A stretch of DNA of 64,000 bases, from contig CANRKO010000003.1 in the NCBI GenBank assembly GCA_947631235.1, forward strand, positions 69,193-133,192, written 5' to 3'. Position 1 is the stretch's first letter; each line of letters starts with the position of its first letter. The position numbers and the translations under genes were made by a program. This document shows positions 34,501-40,327 of this stretch, in pieces. Source of the stretch: an uncultured Clostridia bacterium (GTDB lineage: Bacteria; Bacillota; Clostridia; UBA1381). The notes under the pieces are model-generated. The model saw nothing but the letters and a program-made list of their open reading frames with translations, was not told where the DNA came from and made no database searches.

Positions 34501-34749
34501 ACGCCTTGGATGAAGATAGGCGGCAACGTACTCTCGGCTGACGCATCGGCATCGTTCGACGTTGTTGAGATCGACCTCGCGGCGAAAGACGCAGAGAGCG
34601 CTATAACCATCAGCGACGAGATGGCGTCTATCGCGGACGTATACTCTTACAGTGAGGGCGTTGACGAATACGACTACGCATTCGCGAGATTTGCGAATAA
34701 GGGCGGATTCCAGGGAGCCATCATTTACAGAATTAAGAACGCTGATTGA
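31531..34749 (+). CDS. Large SLH-domain surface protein, candidate S-layer protein
   Basis: Secreted protein of 1072 residues: signal peptide (ends VFADG), a Thr/Ala/Glu/Pro-rich spacer (about 30-88), three SLH repeats (about 90-260; the second reads FTDVDGGHWAAGQIQAAYEGG), then about 800 residues of repetitive beta-rich sequence without catalytic motifs. It begins TGGAGG-tattcac-ATG and uses a restricted codon set with many AAG, CTC and GTA, as expected for high expression. Size, architecture and codon bias suit a main S-layer component, but an adhesin is also possible. A strong terminator follows. Confidence 0.8.
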   Translation: MSNKIKKLICSLLAATMVVSSASMLVFADGEDTAASDPAATTETAEGAEAEATAEPDADATEAPDAEETAAPEATEAPAATAAPTGTSYDSDNYYQKSLALCSSLGVISGFEDGSVKPDEKVTRAQMASIVLRLLNLGASTYQNIFTDVDGGHWAAGQIQAAYEGGIVNGMGDGTFAPDAQVTYAQVIVMLVNALNFKTDAEMAGGWQQGYIKIAGEKDILKNAQSSADEPADRGLVIKMVYNTLLADYNRASSFENGSVQYTADRTLAEEKFDVIEGKGTLLGTAKTSLRGDMQEGTILIRPDKEENDVTYDTNLTGLEDYLAQKVTYYYKETTGLAPEVVAVTYDEKNSEVYTIDDLDDIENVDVDGTSVSYKLNKVSKAKKTIDDPTIVFNGKLLDPTTLESGDSLETLAKPEQGTIRLVKSDKKSDDYDTLFIESYETIVVSSATDTKLIGKVQKKDGKVGETEPITYSLDDTKDRTITAKKGGEEVRLRNLKKNDVACVKASYPTKNPEVIDVIVTGESITGSASGMSVKFDKSYATINGEKYDVANVAAGDLQTGVQCTFYLDMFGKIGYVEGTSGSRLQSGEKYGWLIEGFKADDGSSYMIKMITQDGKEESYKLASNVDFWAPNALVGDEDAGVTLKQADAQAKIADIVKNGGEGYAHMWSSVRNGSAGQLSDGSKPYAWSKANPIQLIKYKTNSSGKITRLYFAVNTGNAESYYYDASDPHVDGGKNITDPYVSSEDIDKLNNSDALLFSMIGNSGKLLVGGMVAGYVITDGIPEFGVPNNPDDYGDAAAYSVKPVVAAQYNQRENGLADTWLVVDPDGTAPGAIIRFVPNATKPVNPADIDNVGGPSPMVVDTIDVGVDNDDQTIYTINGYVAGGETSVQTNSTSALGVLEGWDSTAKKYTLSDEGTIWDANSSDPLSKYIHKGDIIITDGTYILIYVHAEDVYETLKADPTALASKYVSTTDTRNYFWFDRVTDSDIGDTPWMKIGGNVLSADASASFDVVEIDLAAKDAESAITISDEMASIADVYSYSEGVDEYDYAFARFANKGGFQGAIIYRIKNAD

Positions 34750-34785
34750 TTTGCGGATAAACCGTAAGTGATTACAATGCGAATA

Positions 34786-34823
34786 AAGGGACGTATATGC
34801 AGACGCATATGCGTCCTTTTTTT
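34786..34823 (+). terminator. Terminator after the large SLH gene
   Basis: AAAGGGACGTATATGC-agac-GCATATGCGTCCTTTTTTT (one G-U pair). Confidence 0.9.
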
Positions 34824-34850
34824 GCGCGTCGCCGGAGCAAAATAAAACTG

Positions 34851-34879
34851 TTTACAAAACGCCCAAAATGTGGTATAAT
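34851..34879 (+). promoter_or_regulatory. Promoter of the LOG gene
   Basis: TTTACA (34851-34856), 17 bases, TATAAT (34874-34879). Confidence 0.75.
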
Positions 34880-34909
34880 AGAGGCAATACCAAAACAGAG
34901 GTGAAAAGC

Positions 34910-35500
34910 ATGAATTTGTGCGTATTCGGCGCGTCGAGCAGCACGATTGACACGTCGTTTATAGATGAGACGACGCGGCTCGGCGGTATGATTGCAAAGC
35001 GCGGTCACTCGCTCATATACGGCGCGGGCGCGTCGGGGCTTATGGGCGCTGTCGCGCGCGGCGCACATGCCGAGGGCGGCGCTATCGTCGGCGTTGTGCC
35101 GGATTTTTTTATAGATGAGGATTTGGGCGTTGACGGACACCTTTACGAACACTGTACCGAACTTGTTACGACCGATACCATGCGCGAGCGCAAGCGCGTT
35201 ATGGAGGACAGAGCCGACGCGTTTATAGTTGTGCCGGGCGGTATAGGCACGTTTGAGGAGTTTTTCGAGGTGTTTACGTTAAAGCAGCTCCAAAGGCATA
35301 ATAAGGCGATTGCCGTGCTGAATTTGAACGGATATTACGACGCGATGCTCCGTATGCTTGACGAGGCGGAGCAGCTGCATTTTGTCGGTAAGTCGTGCCG
35401 CGGGCTTATAGAGGTTTTCACCGATATGGACGAAATGCTCGATTATGTTGAAAATTATGTACCCGAGAGGGTAGATATTTTTAAAACAAAGAACATTTAA
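34910..35500 (+). CDS. LOG-family nucleoside 5'-monophosphate phosphoribohydrolase
   Basis: Cytosolic Rossmann-fold protein of the TIGR00730/LOG family, which splits nucleoside monophosphates such as AMP or modified forms into base and ribose 5-phosphate. Signature parts: MRERKRVM and PGGIGTFEEFFEVFT, and the N-terminal YGAGASGLMGAVARGA. The tracked start (34868) lies over the promoter's -10; ATG 34910 has AGAGGTGA upstream and gives 196 residues, the usual size. The aquaporin gene follows 20 bases later and may be co-transcribed. Confidence 0.9.
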   Translation: MNLCVFGASSSTIDTSFIDETTRLGGMIAKRGHSLIYGAGASGLMGAVARGAHAEGGAIVGVVPDFFIDEDLGVDGHLYEHCTELVTTDTMRERKRVMEDRADAFIVVPGGIGTFEEFFEVFTLKQLQRHNKAIAVLNLNGYYDAMLRMLDEAEQLHFVGKSCRGLIEVFTDMDEMLDYVENYVPERVDIFKTKNI

Positions 35501-35520
35501 GTTTGAAGGGAGCGATTTTT

Positions 35521-36219
35521 ATGAAAATCCAAAAGGCTGCGGCTGAATTTATCGGCACAATGGTGCTTGTAATTCTGGGCTGCGGAACGGCGATGCTCGT
35601 CGGCTGCGACGTTGTGGGCGGCTATCTTATGACCGCGCTCGCGTTCGGTCTGTCGATTGTGGCTATGGCGTACTCGATAGGCAATGTGTCGGGCTGTCAC
35701 ATTAACCCCGCCGTTTCTTTGGCAATGCTTATGCGCGGAAAAATGAGCGTGTCGGAGTTTGTTCAGTACGTTATCGCGCAGTGTCTCGGCGCGCTTGCCG
35801 GTGCGGGCGTGCTCGCGCTGATATTTAAGCTTGGCGACGTGCCCGATCTCACGGGCGGATTCGGCTCGAACGGTCTTGCGGGCGTAGGCGGCAGCGCGGT
35901 TGCGGGTCTTATAGTCGAGATCGTGCTGACGTTCGTGTTTGTAACGGCTATCCTCGGCGTAACGTCGAATAAGGCAAAGCACGGCTCGTTCGGCGGACTT
36001 GTGATAGGCCTTACGCTTGCGCTTGTACATATTCTCGGTATCGGTCTGACCGGTACGTCGGTCAACCCCGCGAGAAGTATCGGTCCGGCTGTTGTTGCGG
36101 CGATTGCGGGTAATGCGGACGCAGTTACGAGTTTGTGGGTATTCATCGTTGGACCCCTTATCGGCGCGGCAGTCGCGGCAGTCGTTTACACGCTTATCGC
36201 GGGTAAGGATGAACAGTAA
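35521..36219 (+). CDS. Aquaporin, water-selective type
   Basis: Major intrinsic protein with six membrane segments and two NPA boxes (SGCHINPAVSLAM and GTSVNPARSIGPA). The His in ALVHILGIGLTGTSVNPAR and the Arg after the second NPA match the AqpZ selectivity filter rather than GlpF, so water passage is expected. The tracked start is TTG 35503; ATG 35521, with GAAGGGAG 8 bases upstream, is better (232 residues). A terminator follows. Confidence 0.92.
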   Translation: MKIQKAAAEFIGTMVLVILGCGTAMLVGCDVVGGYLMTALAFGLSIVAMAYSIGNVSGCHINPAVSLAMLMRGKMSVSEFVQYVIAQCLGALAGAGVLALIFKLGDVPDLTGGFGSNGLAGVGGSAVAGLIVEIVLTFVFVTAILGVTSNKAKHGSFGGLVIGLTLALVHILGIGLTGTSVNPARSIGPAVVAAIAGNADAVTSLWVFIVGPLIGAAVAAVVYTLIAGKDEQ

Positions 36220-36234
36220 TTTATCGCATTGTAC

Positions 36235-36266
36235 AAGAAACCGCCTAAATCGGGCGGTTTCTTTTT
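36235..36266 (+). terminator. Terminator after the aquaporin gene
   Basis: AAGAAACCGCC-taaatcg-GGCGGTTTCTTTTT. Confidence 0.92.
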
Positions 36267-36305
36267 CGTGTATGGTATTGACTATTCATATGGTAGGGTG
36301 GTAAA

Positions 36306-36535
36306 ATATATATGACCCCCTCTATGAGGGGGTCAAAAGCCGTAGGCTTTTGGGGGGTGTTATTTGTACACACACCCCCCGAAATCAAAGATTTCGACCC
36401 CCTCGGAGATGGGGTCACACGGAGAGGTACGGGGGTCATGCAAAGATGGTGCATCGTAGGGGCTGGCGCCCTCGACAGCCCGCAAATCACGTGCGATATT
36501 GTAGGGGCGAGCCGTGTTCGCCCGCAATACAGGAG
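36306..36535. repeat. Cluster of GC-rich inverted repeats
   Basis: Consecutive hairpins: GACCCCCTC-tat-GAGGGGGTC, AAAAGCC-gta-GGCTTTT, GGGGGGTGT-tatttgtac-ACACCCCCC, GAAATC-aaa-GATTTC, GACCCCCTC-ggagat-GGGGTC, GTAGGGGCtgg...AGCCCGC and TTGTAGGGGCGA...CGCCCGCAATAC. The TTGTAGGGGCGA unit recurs at 42.5-42.8 kb. It ends directly before the methyltransferase ribosome site. With the aquaporin terminator it fills the gap 36220-36541. It looks like non-autonomous REP- or MITE-like repeats. Confidence 0.75.
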
Positions 36536-36541
36536 AATATC

Positions 36542-37405
36542 ATGTGGACAAGTGACAAATGGACGGAGTACAGTCTCATAGACAGCGCGGACGGTGAAAA
36601 ACTCGAATACTGGGGCAAATACCTGCTCCGCCGTCCCGACCCGCAGGCTGTATGGAGTAAAAAAAGCGACAAAAACTGGAACAAAGCCGACGCGTGGTAC
36701 CACCGTTCAAAATCGGGCGGCGGCAGCTGGCAGTACCTCAACAAATGTCTGCCCGACCGCTGGACGGTCTCATACCGCAATCTCACGTTTAACATAAAGC
36801 CGATGGGATTTAAGCACACCGGTCTGTTCCCCGAGCAGGCGGTCAACTGGGATTGGTTCTCGGAACTTATACGCGGCGCGGACAAGCCTGTTCGCGTGCT
36901 TAACCTGTTCGCGTACACAGGCGGCGCGACCGTTGCCGCTCTCAAGGCGGGCGCGGAGGTCGTGCATGTTGACGCGTCTAAGGGCATGGTGACGTGGGCG
37001 AAGGAAAACGCCGCGTCGTCGGGACTTGGCGACGCGCCGGTGAGGTATATAGTGGACGACGTTAAAAAGTTCGTGCAGCGCGAGCAGCGGCGCGGCAGAG
37101 AGTACGACGCAGTTATAATGGATCCGCCGTCGTACGGCAGAGGTCCGTCGGGCGAGGTGTGGAAGATTGAAAACGAGCTTTATCCGCTCGTGCTGGACTG
37201 TATGAAAATATTGTCGCCGAACCCCTTGTTTTTTCTCATAAATTCGTACACGACGGGGCTTAGTGCGCAGGTGCTTGTAAATGTGCTGAGCATGTCGCTC
37301 GGCGAACGGTTCGGCGGTAAAATCACGGCTGACGAGATAGGTCTGCCGATGAAGTCAAACGGACTGGTGCTGCCGTGCGGTATCAGCGGAAGATGGGAGA
37401 GATAA
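36542..37405 (+). CDS. Class I SAM-dependent methyltransferase, RlmI-like
   Basis: Predicted RNA methyltransferase. S-adenosylmethionine motif VRVLNLFAYTGGATVAALKAGAEVVHVDAS and the catalytic-type motif MDPPSYGRGPSGEVWK place it in the COG1092/RlmI group. The tracked ORF starts inside the upstream repeats (36350); ATG 36542 with AGGAGAAT is the real start (287 residues). It lacks the N-terminal PUA domain of E. coli RlmI, so it may be a subfamily with another substrate. The GNAT gene begins 2 bases after its stop, implying coupled expression. Confidence 0.87.
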   Translation: MWTSDKWTEYSLIDSADGEKLEYWGKYLLRRPDPQAVWSKKSDKNWNKADAWYHRSKSGGGSWQYLNKCLPDRWTVSYRNLTFNIKPMGFKHTGLFPEQAVNWDWFSELIRGADKPVRVLNLFAYTGGATVAALKAGAEVVHVDASKGMVTWAKENAASSGLGDAPVRYIVDDVKKFVQREQRRGREYDAVIMDPPSYGRGPSGEVWKIENELYPLVLDCMKILSPNPLFFLINSYTTGLSAQVLVNVLSMSLGERFGGKITADEIGLPMKSNGLVLPCGISGRWER

Positions 37406-37407
37406 CA

Positions 37408-37893
37408 GTGGATATAAAGGTAAGACGGTACGCGCCGTCGGACGCGGCGGCAGCGTCGGCGGTGTGGAACGAGGTTGTGGAGGAGGGTAACGCCTTCCCG
37501 CAGGACGAGCCGCTTGATGAAATTACGGGCGACGAGTTTTTTCGCTCGCAGTCGTACACGGGCGTGGCGTGTGACGGCAGAGAAATCGTCGGACTGTACA
37601 TACTTCATCCCAACAACGTCGGACGGTGCGGGCATATCTGTAACGCCAGCTACGCGGTTCGTTCCGATATGCGCGGTAAGCGTATCGGCGCGGCGCTTGT
37701 AAAGGATTGTATGGAAAAGGCGCGGGAACTCGGCTACGGTATTTTGCAGTTTAACGCCGTTGTCGCGACGAATACCGCCGCGCTCAAACTGTATAAAAGT
37801 CTCGGTTTTACGCCGCTCGGCGTGATACCGAAGGGCTTTCGCATGAAGGACGGCAGCTACGAGGATATTATTCCGCATTACATTTCGCTTTAA
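37408..37893 (+). CDS. GNAT-family N-acetyltransferase
   Basis: Acetyl-CoA-dependent acetyltransferase of 161 residues. Core motif RSDMRGKRIGAALVKDCMEKARELGYGILQFNAVVATNTAALKLYKSLGF shows the CoA loop (RGKRIG) and the conserved C-terminal strand. The track begins at GTG 37375 inside the methyltransferase gene; GTG 37408 with GGGAGAG upstream is preferred. It resembles PhnO/RimI-like small-molecule or antibiotic acetyltransferases. Substrate unknown. Confidence 0.88.
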   Translation: MDIKVRRYAPSDAAAASAVWNEVVEEGNAFPQDEPLDEITGDEFFRSQSYTGVACDGREIVGLYILHPNNVGRCGHICNASYAVRSDMRGKRIGAALVKDCMEKARELGYGILQFNAVVATNTAALKLYKSLGFTPLGVIPKGFRMKDGSYEDIIPHYISL

Positions 37894-37905
37894 AGGAATT
37901 TCGGT

Positions 37906-38868
37906 ATGGAAAGCTATTTGACTGACAAGGTGTGTATGGTTACGGGCGGCGGCGGCAGTATCGGCGGCGAGATCGTGCGCGCTCTTACGCGTCTTGATGC
38001 GGCGGAGGTGGTCGCGGTCGATATATCGGAGAACGGTCTGTATGACATTATAACCGACGTCGGCGGCGTGACAGCCGAAATCGCGTCCGTGCGCGACGCG
38101 GGTAAGATGGAGTATCTGTTTGACAAGTACCGCCCGAATATCGTGTTCCACGCCGCCGCGCACAAGCATGTGCCGTTTATGGAGCGTAACCCCGAGGAGG
38201 CTGTAAAGAACAACATAGTCGCTACGCGCGTAACGGCTGAACTTGCCGAAAAGTACGGTGCGGAACTGTTCGCGCTCATATCGACCGACAAGGCGGTCGA
38301 ACCGGTGAGCGTCATGGGCGCGACAAAGCGCGTGTGCGAAATGCTGATGTATGAAATGAGCAAAACGGCAAAAACTGTTTTCGGAACAGTGCGTTTCGGT
38401 AATGTGCTCGGCTCGAACGGCTCGGTCGTGCCGCTGTTTAAAAAGCAGATTGAAAAGGGCGTTGTGACCGTTACCGACAGAAACGTTGAGAGATACTTTA
38501 TGACCGTCGGGCGCGCGGCAAGTGTCGTAATATCGTGCGCCGAGCATATGAATGGCGGCGATGTGTTTGTGCCTGACATGGGCGGGAGCGTAAAAATAAT
38601 CGACCTCGCCGAAAAATTGATTGAGGAAAGCGGCAAAAGCGCCGAGATACGCGTCACGTCGTTAAGACAGGGCGACAAGCTTACGGAAAAGCTGTTCTAC
38701 GATTTTGAAACGCCCGAAAGCTGCGCCGTGCGCGGAGTGTACCGCGTGAACGGCAGCGGATTGGAAGGACTTTACGAATATACGGACAGGCTGCGGAAAA
38801 TGGCAGACGCGTGCGACCGTGACGGAATACGCGCCGTGCTGCGTGAAATGACTGCCGTGAAAGGATGA
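37906..38868 (+). CDS. Sugar-nucleotide dehydratase/epimerase (CapD/PseB-like SDR)
   Basis: Extended short-chain dehydrogenase acting on UDP-sugars in surface polysaccharide synthesis. NAD site VTGGGGSIGGEIV, then HAAAHKHVPFMERNPEEAVKNN and ISTDKAVEPVSVMGATKR, hallmarks of the UDP-GlcNAc 4,6-dehydratase (FlaA1/PseB/CapD) group. At 320 residues it is the soluble form without the N-terminal membrane domain of CapD/WbpM. It follows the GNAT gene by 12 bases. No other glycan-assembly genes are near, so the pathway is unclear. Confidence 0.88.
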   Translation: MESYLTDKVCMVTGGGGSIGGEIVRALTRLDAAEVVAVDISENGLYDIITDVGGVTAEIASVRDAGKMEYLFDKYRPNIVFHAAAHKHVPFMERNPEEAVKNNIVATRVTAELAEKYGAELFALISTDKAVEPVSVMGATKRVCEMLMYEMSKTAKTVFGTVRFGNVLGSNGSVVPLFKKQIEKGVVTVTDRNVERYFMTVGRAASVVISCAEHMNGGDVFVPDMGGSVKIIDLAEKLIEESGKSAEIRVTSLRQGDKLTEKLFYDFETPESCAVRGVYRVNGSGLEGLYEYTDRLRKMADACDRDGIRAVLREMTAVKG

Positions 38869-38874
38869 CACACA

Positions 38875-39330
38875 TTGGATATACACGTATTGTTTCAGTC
38901 CATGGGACAGGGACTTTACACAATGATAACTTCAATAGGAACGTGGCTCGGTAAAGCGTGGACAGCCGTGTGCGGTTGGTTTAATTCGATACCGTTCCCG
39001 AACGCGTTAAAGTTGTTCAGCAACACGACGGTCAACCAATACCTGTTTTACGGCATAATCGCGTACATTTTGCTGATGAACATATGGGCAATCGTGCTGT
39101 TCGGCGCAGACAAGGCAAGCGCGAAAAAGCAAGGTACGCGCGTAAGTGAGAAAAAGCTGTTCCGCGTTTGTTTCTGGGGCGGCGCGATAGGCGGTATGAT
39201 TGGTATGTACCTGTTCAGGCACAAGACGCTCAAAAAGAAATTTTCCGTCGGAGTGCCGGTGCTGTTCCTGATACAACTGCTTTTGGACAGCTTTATACTC
39301 GGTTTTCTCGGTTTTTGGACTTTTTTTTAA
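38875..39330 (+). CDS. DUF1294 membrane protein
   Basis: TTG start 6 bases after the dehydratase gene, with AAAGGATG upstream. The C-terminal 90 residues hold a DUF1294 domain: LLMNIWAIVLFGADKASAKKQGTRVSEKKLFRVCFWGGAIGGMIGMYLFRHKTLKKKF and a last membrane helix. An N-terminal hydrophobic or amphipathic region of about 60 residues precedes it, so the protein is longer (151) than minimal DUF1294 proteins (about 90). Function unknown; membrane location is clear. Confidence 0.85.
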   Translation: MDIHVLFQSMGQGLYTMITSIGTWLGKAWTAVCGWFNSIPFPNALKLFSNTTVNQYLFYGIIAYILLMNIWAIVLFGADKASAKKQGTRVSEKKLFRVCFWGGAIGGMIGMYLFRHKTLKKKFSVGVPVLFLIQLLLDSFILGFLGFWTFF

Positions 39331-39337
39331 AAACCTA

Positions 39338-39366
39338 TGGAAAAACGCGTCGGGATGTGGTATAAT
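39338..39366 (+). promoter_or_regulatory. Probable promoter of eutS-eutP
   Basis: TGGAAA (39338-39343), 17 bases, TATAAT (39361-39366). Confidence 0.55.
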
Positions 39367-39392
39367 GATAGGTACTGAAAGGAATGTTTCGT

Positions 39393-39770
39393 ATGGAGCT
39401 TAAAGATATATTGTCAACGGATGAAAAGCTGAGAATTATACAGGAACTCGTGCCGGGCAAGCAGATTACGCTTTCGCACGTAATCGCAAGCCCCGACCCC
39501 ATACTGTACACAAAGCTCGGCTTAAATCCCGAAATAGACTACGATAAAAGCGCGATAGGCATACTGACGGTAAGCCCCGCCGAGACTGCCGTGATTTGCG
39601 CCGACATTGCGACAAAGACGGCGAACGTCGATTTGAGTTTTGTCGACCGTTTCAGCGGCACGCTCATAATAACGGGCATGGTAGCCGATGTCGAAACGGC
39701 TCTGCGCTCGATTATGGAGTACGCCGAAAAGACGCTCGGCTATAGCTGCTGCAAGGTAACGAAAACATGA
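39393..39770 (+). CDS. eutS: EutS/PduU-type microcompartment shell protein
   Basis: Bacterial microcompartment hexamer subunit: RIIQELVPGKQITLSHVIASPDPILYTKLGLN is the EutS/PduU N-terminal hairpin, and GIGILTVSP-like AIGILTVSPAETAVICADIA belongs to the BMC core. ATG 39393 has AAAGGAA about 9 bases upstream; the tracked ATG 39384 has none. The next gene is eutP, overlapping by 4 bases, but no other shell proteins or ethanolamine/propanediol enzymes are present. It may serve a compartment encoded elsewhere, or a compartment-independent role. Confidence 0.9.
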   Translation: MELKDILSTDEKLRIIQELVPGKQITLSHVIASPDPILYTKLGLNPEIDYDKSAIGILTVSPAETAVICADIATKTANVDLSFVDRFSGTLIITGMVADVETALRSIMEYAEKTLGYSCCKVTKT

Positions 39771-40219
39771 AAAAGATAATACTCGTCGGCAGGAGCGAAT
39801 GTGGTAAAACGACGCTCACACAGGCGTTAAAGGGCGAGAAAATACATTATCACAAGACGCAGTACGTGAACCGTTTCGACGTGATAATAGACACGCCCGG
39901 GGAATACATACAGACGAAAAACCTCGGCAACGCTATCGCGATGTACACGTTTGAGGCGGACGTCGTGGGTATGCTCATAAGCGCGAGAGAGCCGTACTCA
40001 TTGTACCCGCCCGCGGTTACGCCGGTAGCGAACAGACCGGTTATAGGAATAGTGACGCAGATAAACGAGCCGGACGCGCACGTGGAACTTGCGGAGCATT
40101 GGCTTAAACTTGCGGGCTGCGAGAAGGTGTTCCGTGTCGATTCCAAAACGGGCGAGGGCGTGTGGCAAATTATAGACTATCTCCGCGAGGACGGCGACGT
40201 TATGCCGTGGGAGGAATAA
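39767..40219 (+). CDS. eutP: EutP/PduV-family small GTPase
   Basis: Ras-like P-loop protein of 150 residues: Walker A GRSECGKTTL, switch/G3 DTPGEY, base-recognition loop TQINEPD in place of NKxD. EutP/PduV proteins accompany microcompartment genes, and EutP of Salmonella has been reported as an acetate kinase. Here the only partner is eutS, with an ATGA overlap. A terminator follows. Without an ethanolamine or propanediol operon its role is uncertain. Confidence 0.9.
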   Translation: MKKIILVGRSECGKTTLTQALKGEKIHYHKTQYVNRFDVIIDTPGEYIQTKNLGNAIAMYTFEADVVGMLISAREPYSLYPPAVTPVANRPVIGIVTQINEPDAHVELAEHWLKLAGCEKVFRVDSKTGEGVWQIIDYLREDGDVMPWEE

Positions 40220-40223
40220 GACA

Positions 40224-40248
40224 GGACGGTTTTACGCCGTCTTTTTTA
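40224..40248 (+). terminator. Terminator after eutP
   Basis: GGACGG-ttttacg-CCGTCTTTTTT, 5 bases after the stop. Confidence 0.85.
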
Positions 40249-40260
40249 TTGCTTAAACTA

Positions 40261-40289
40261 TTTACAACGGGATAAAAATATGGTAAAAT
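40261..40289 (+). promoter_or_regulatory. Promoter of the GH112 gene
   Basis: TTTACA (40261-40266), 17 bases, TAAAAT (40284-40289). Confidence 0.7.
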
Positions 40290-40327
40290 AAATCTATTAA
40301 GATATTTTATGCAAAGGAGAGAGAGAC

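Noticed and set aside
34868-34909. Upstream start for the LOG protein
   Set aside because: It lies over the promoter -10; ATG 34910 has the ribosome site.
36350-36541. 64-residue N-terminal extension of the methyltransferase
   Set aside because: It translates through the inverted-repeat cluster; ATG 36542 has AGGAGAAT and begins the family sequence.
37180-38547. 455-residue minus ORF
   Set aside because: It crosses three clear plus-strand genes (methyltransferase, GNAT, dehydratase) as antisense.
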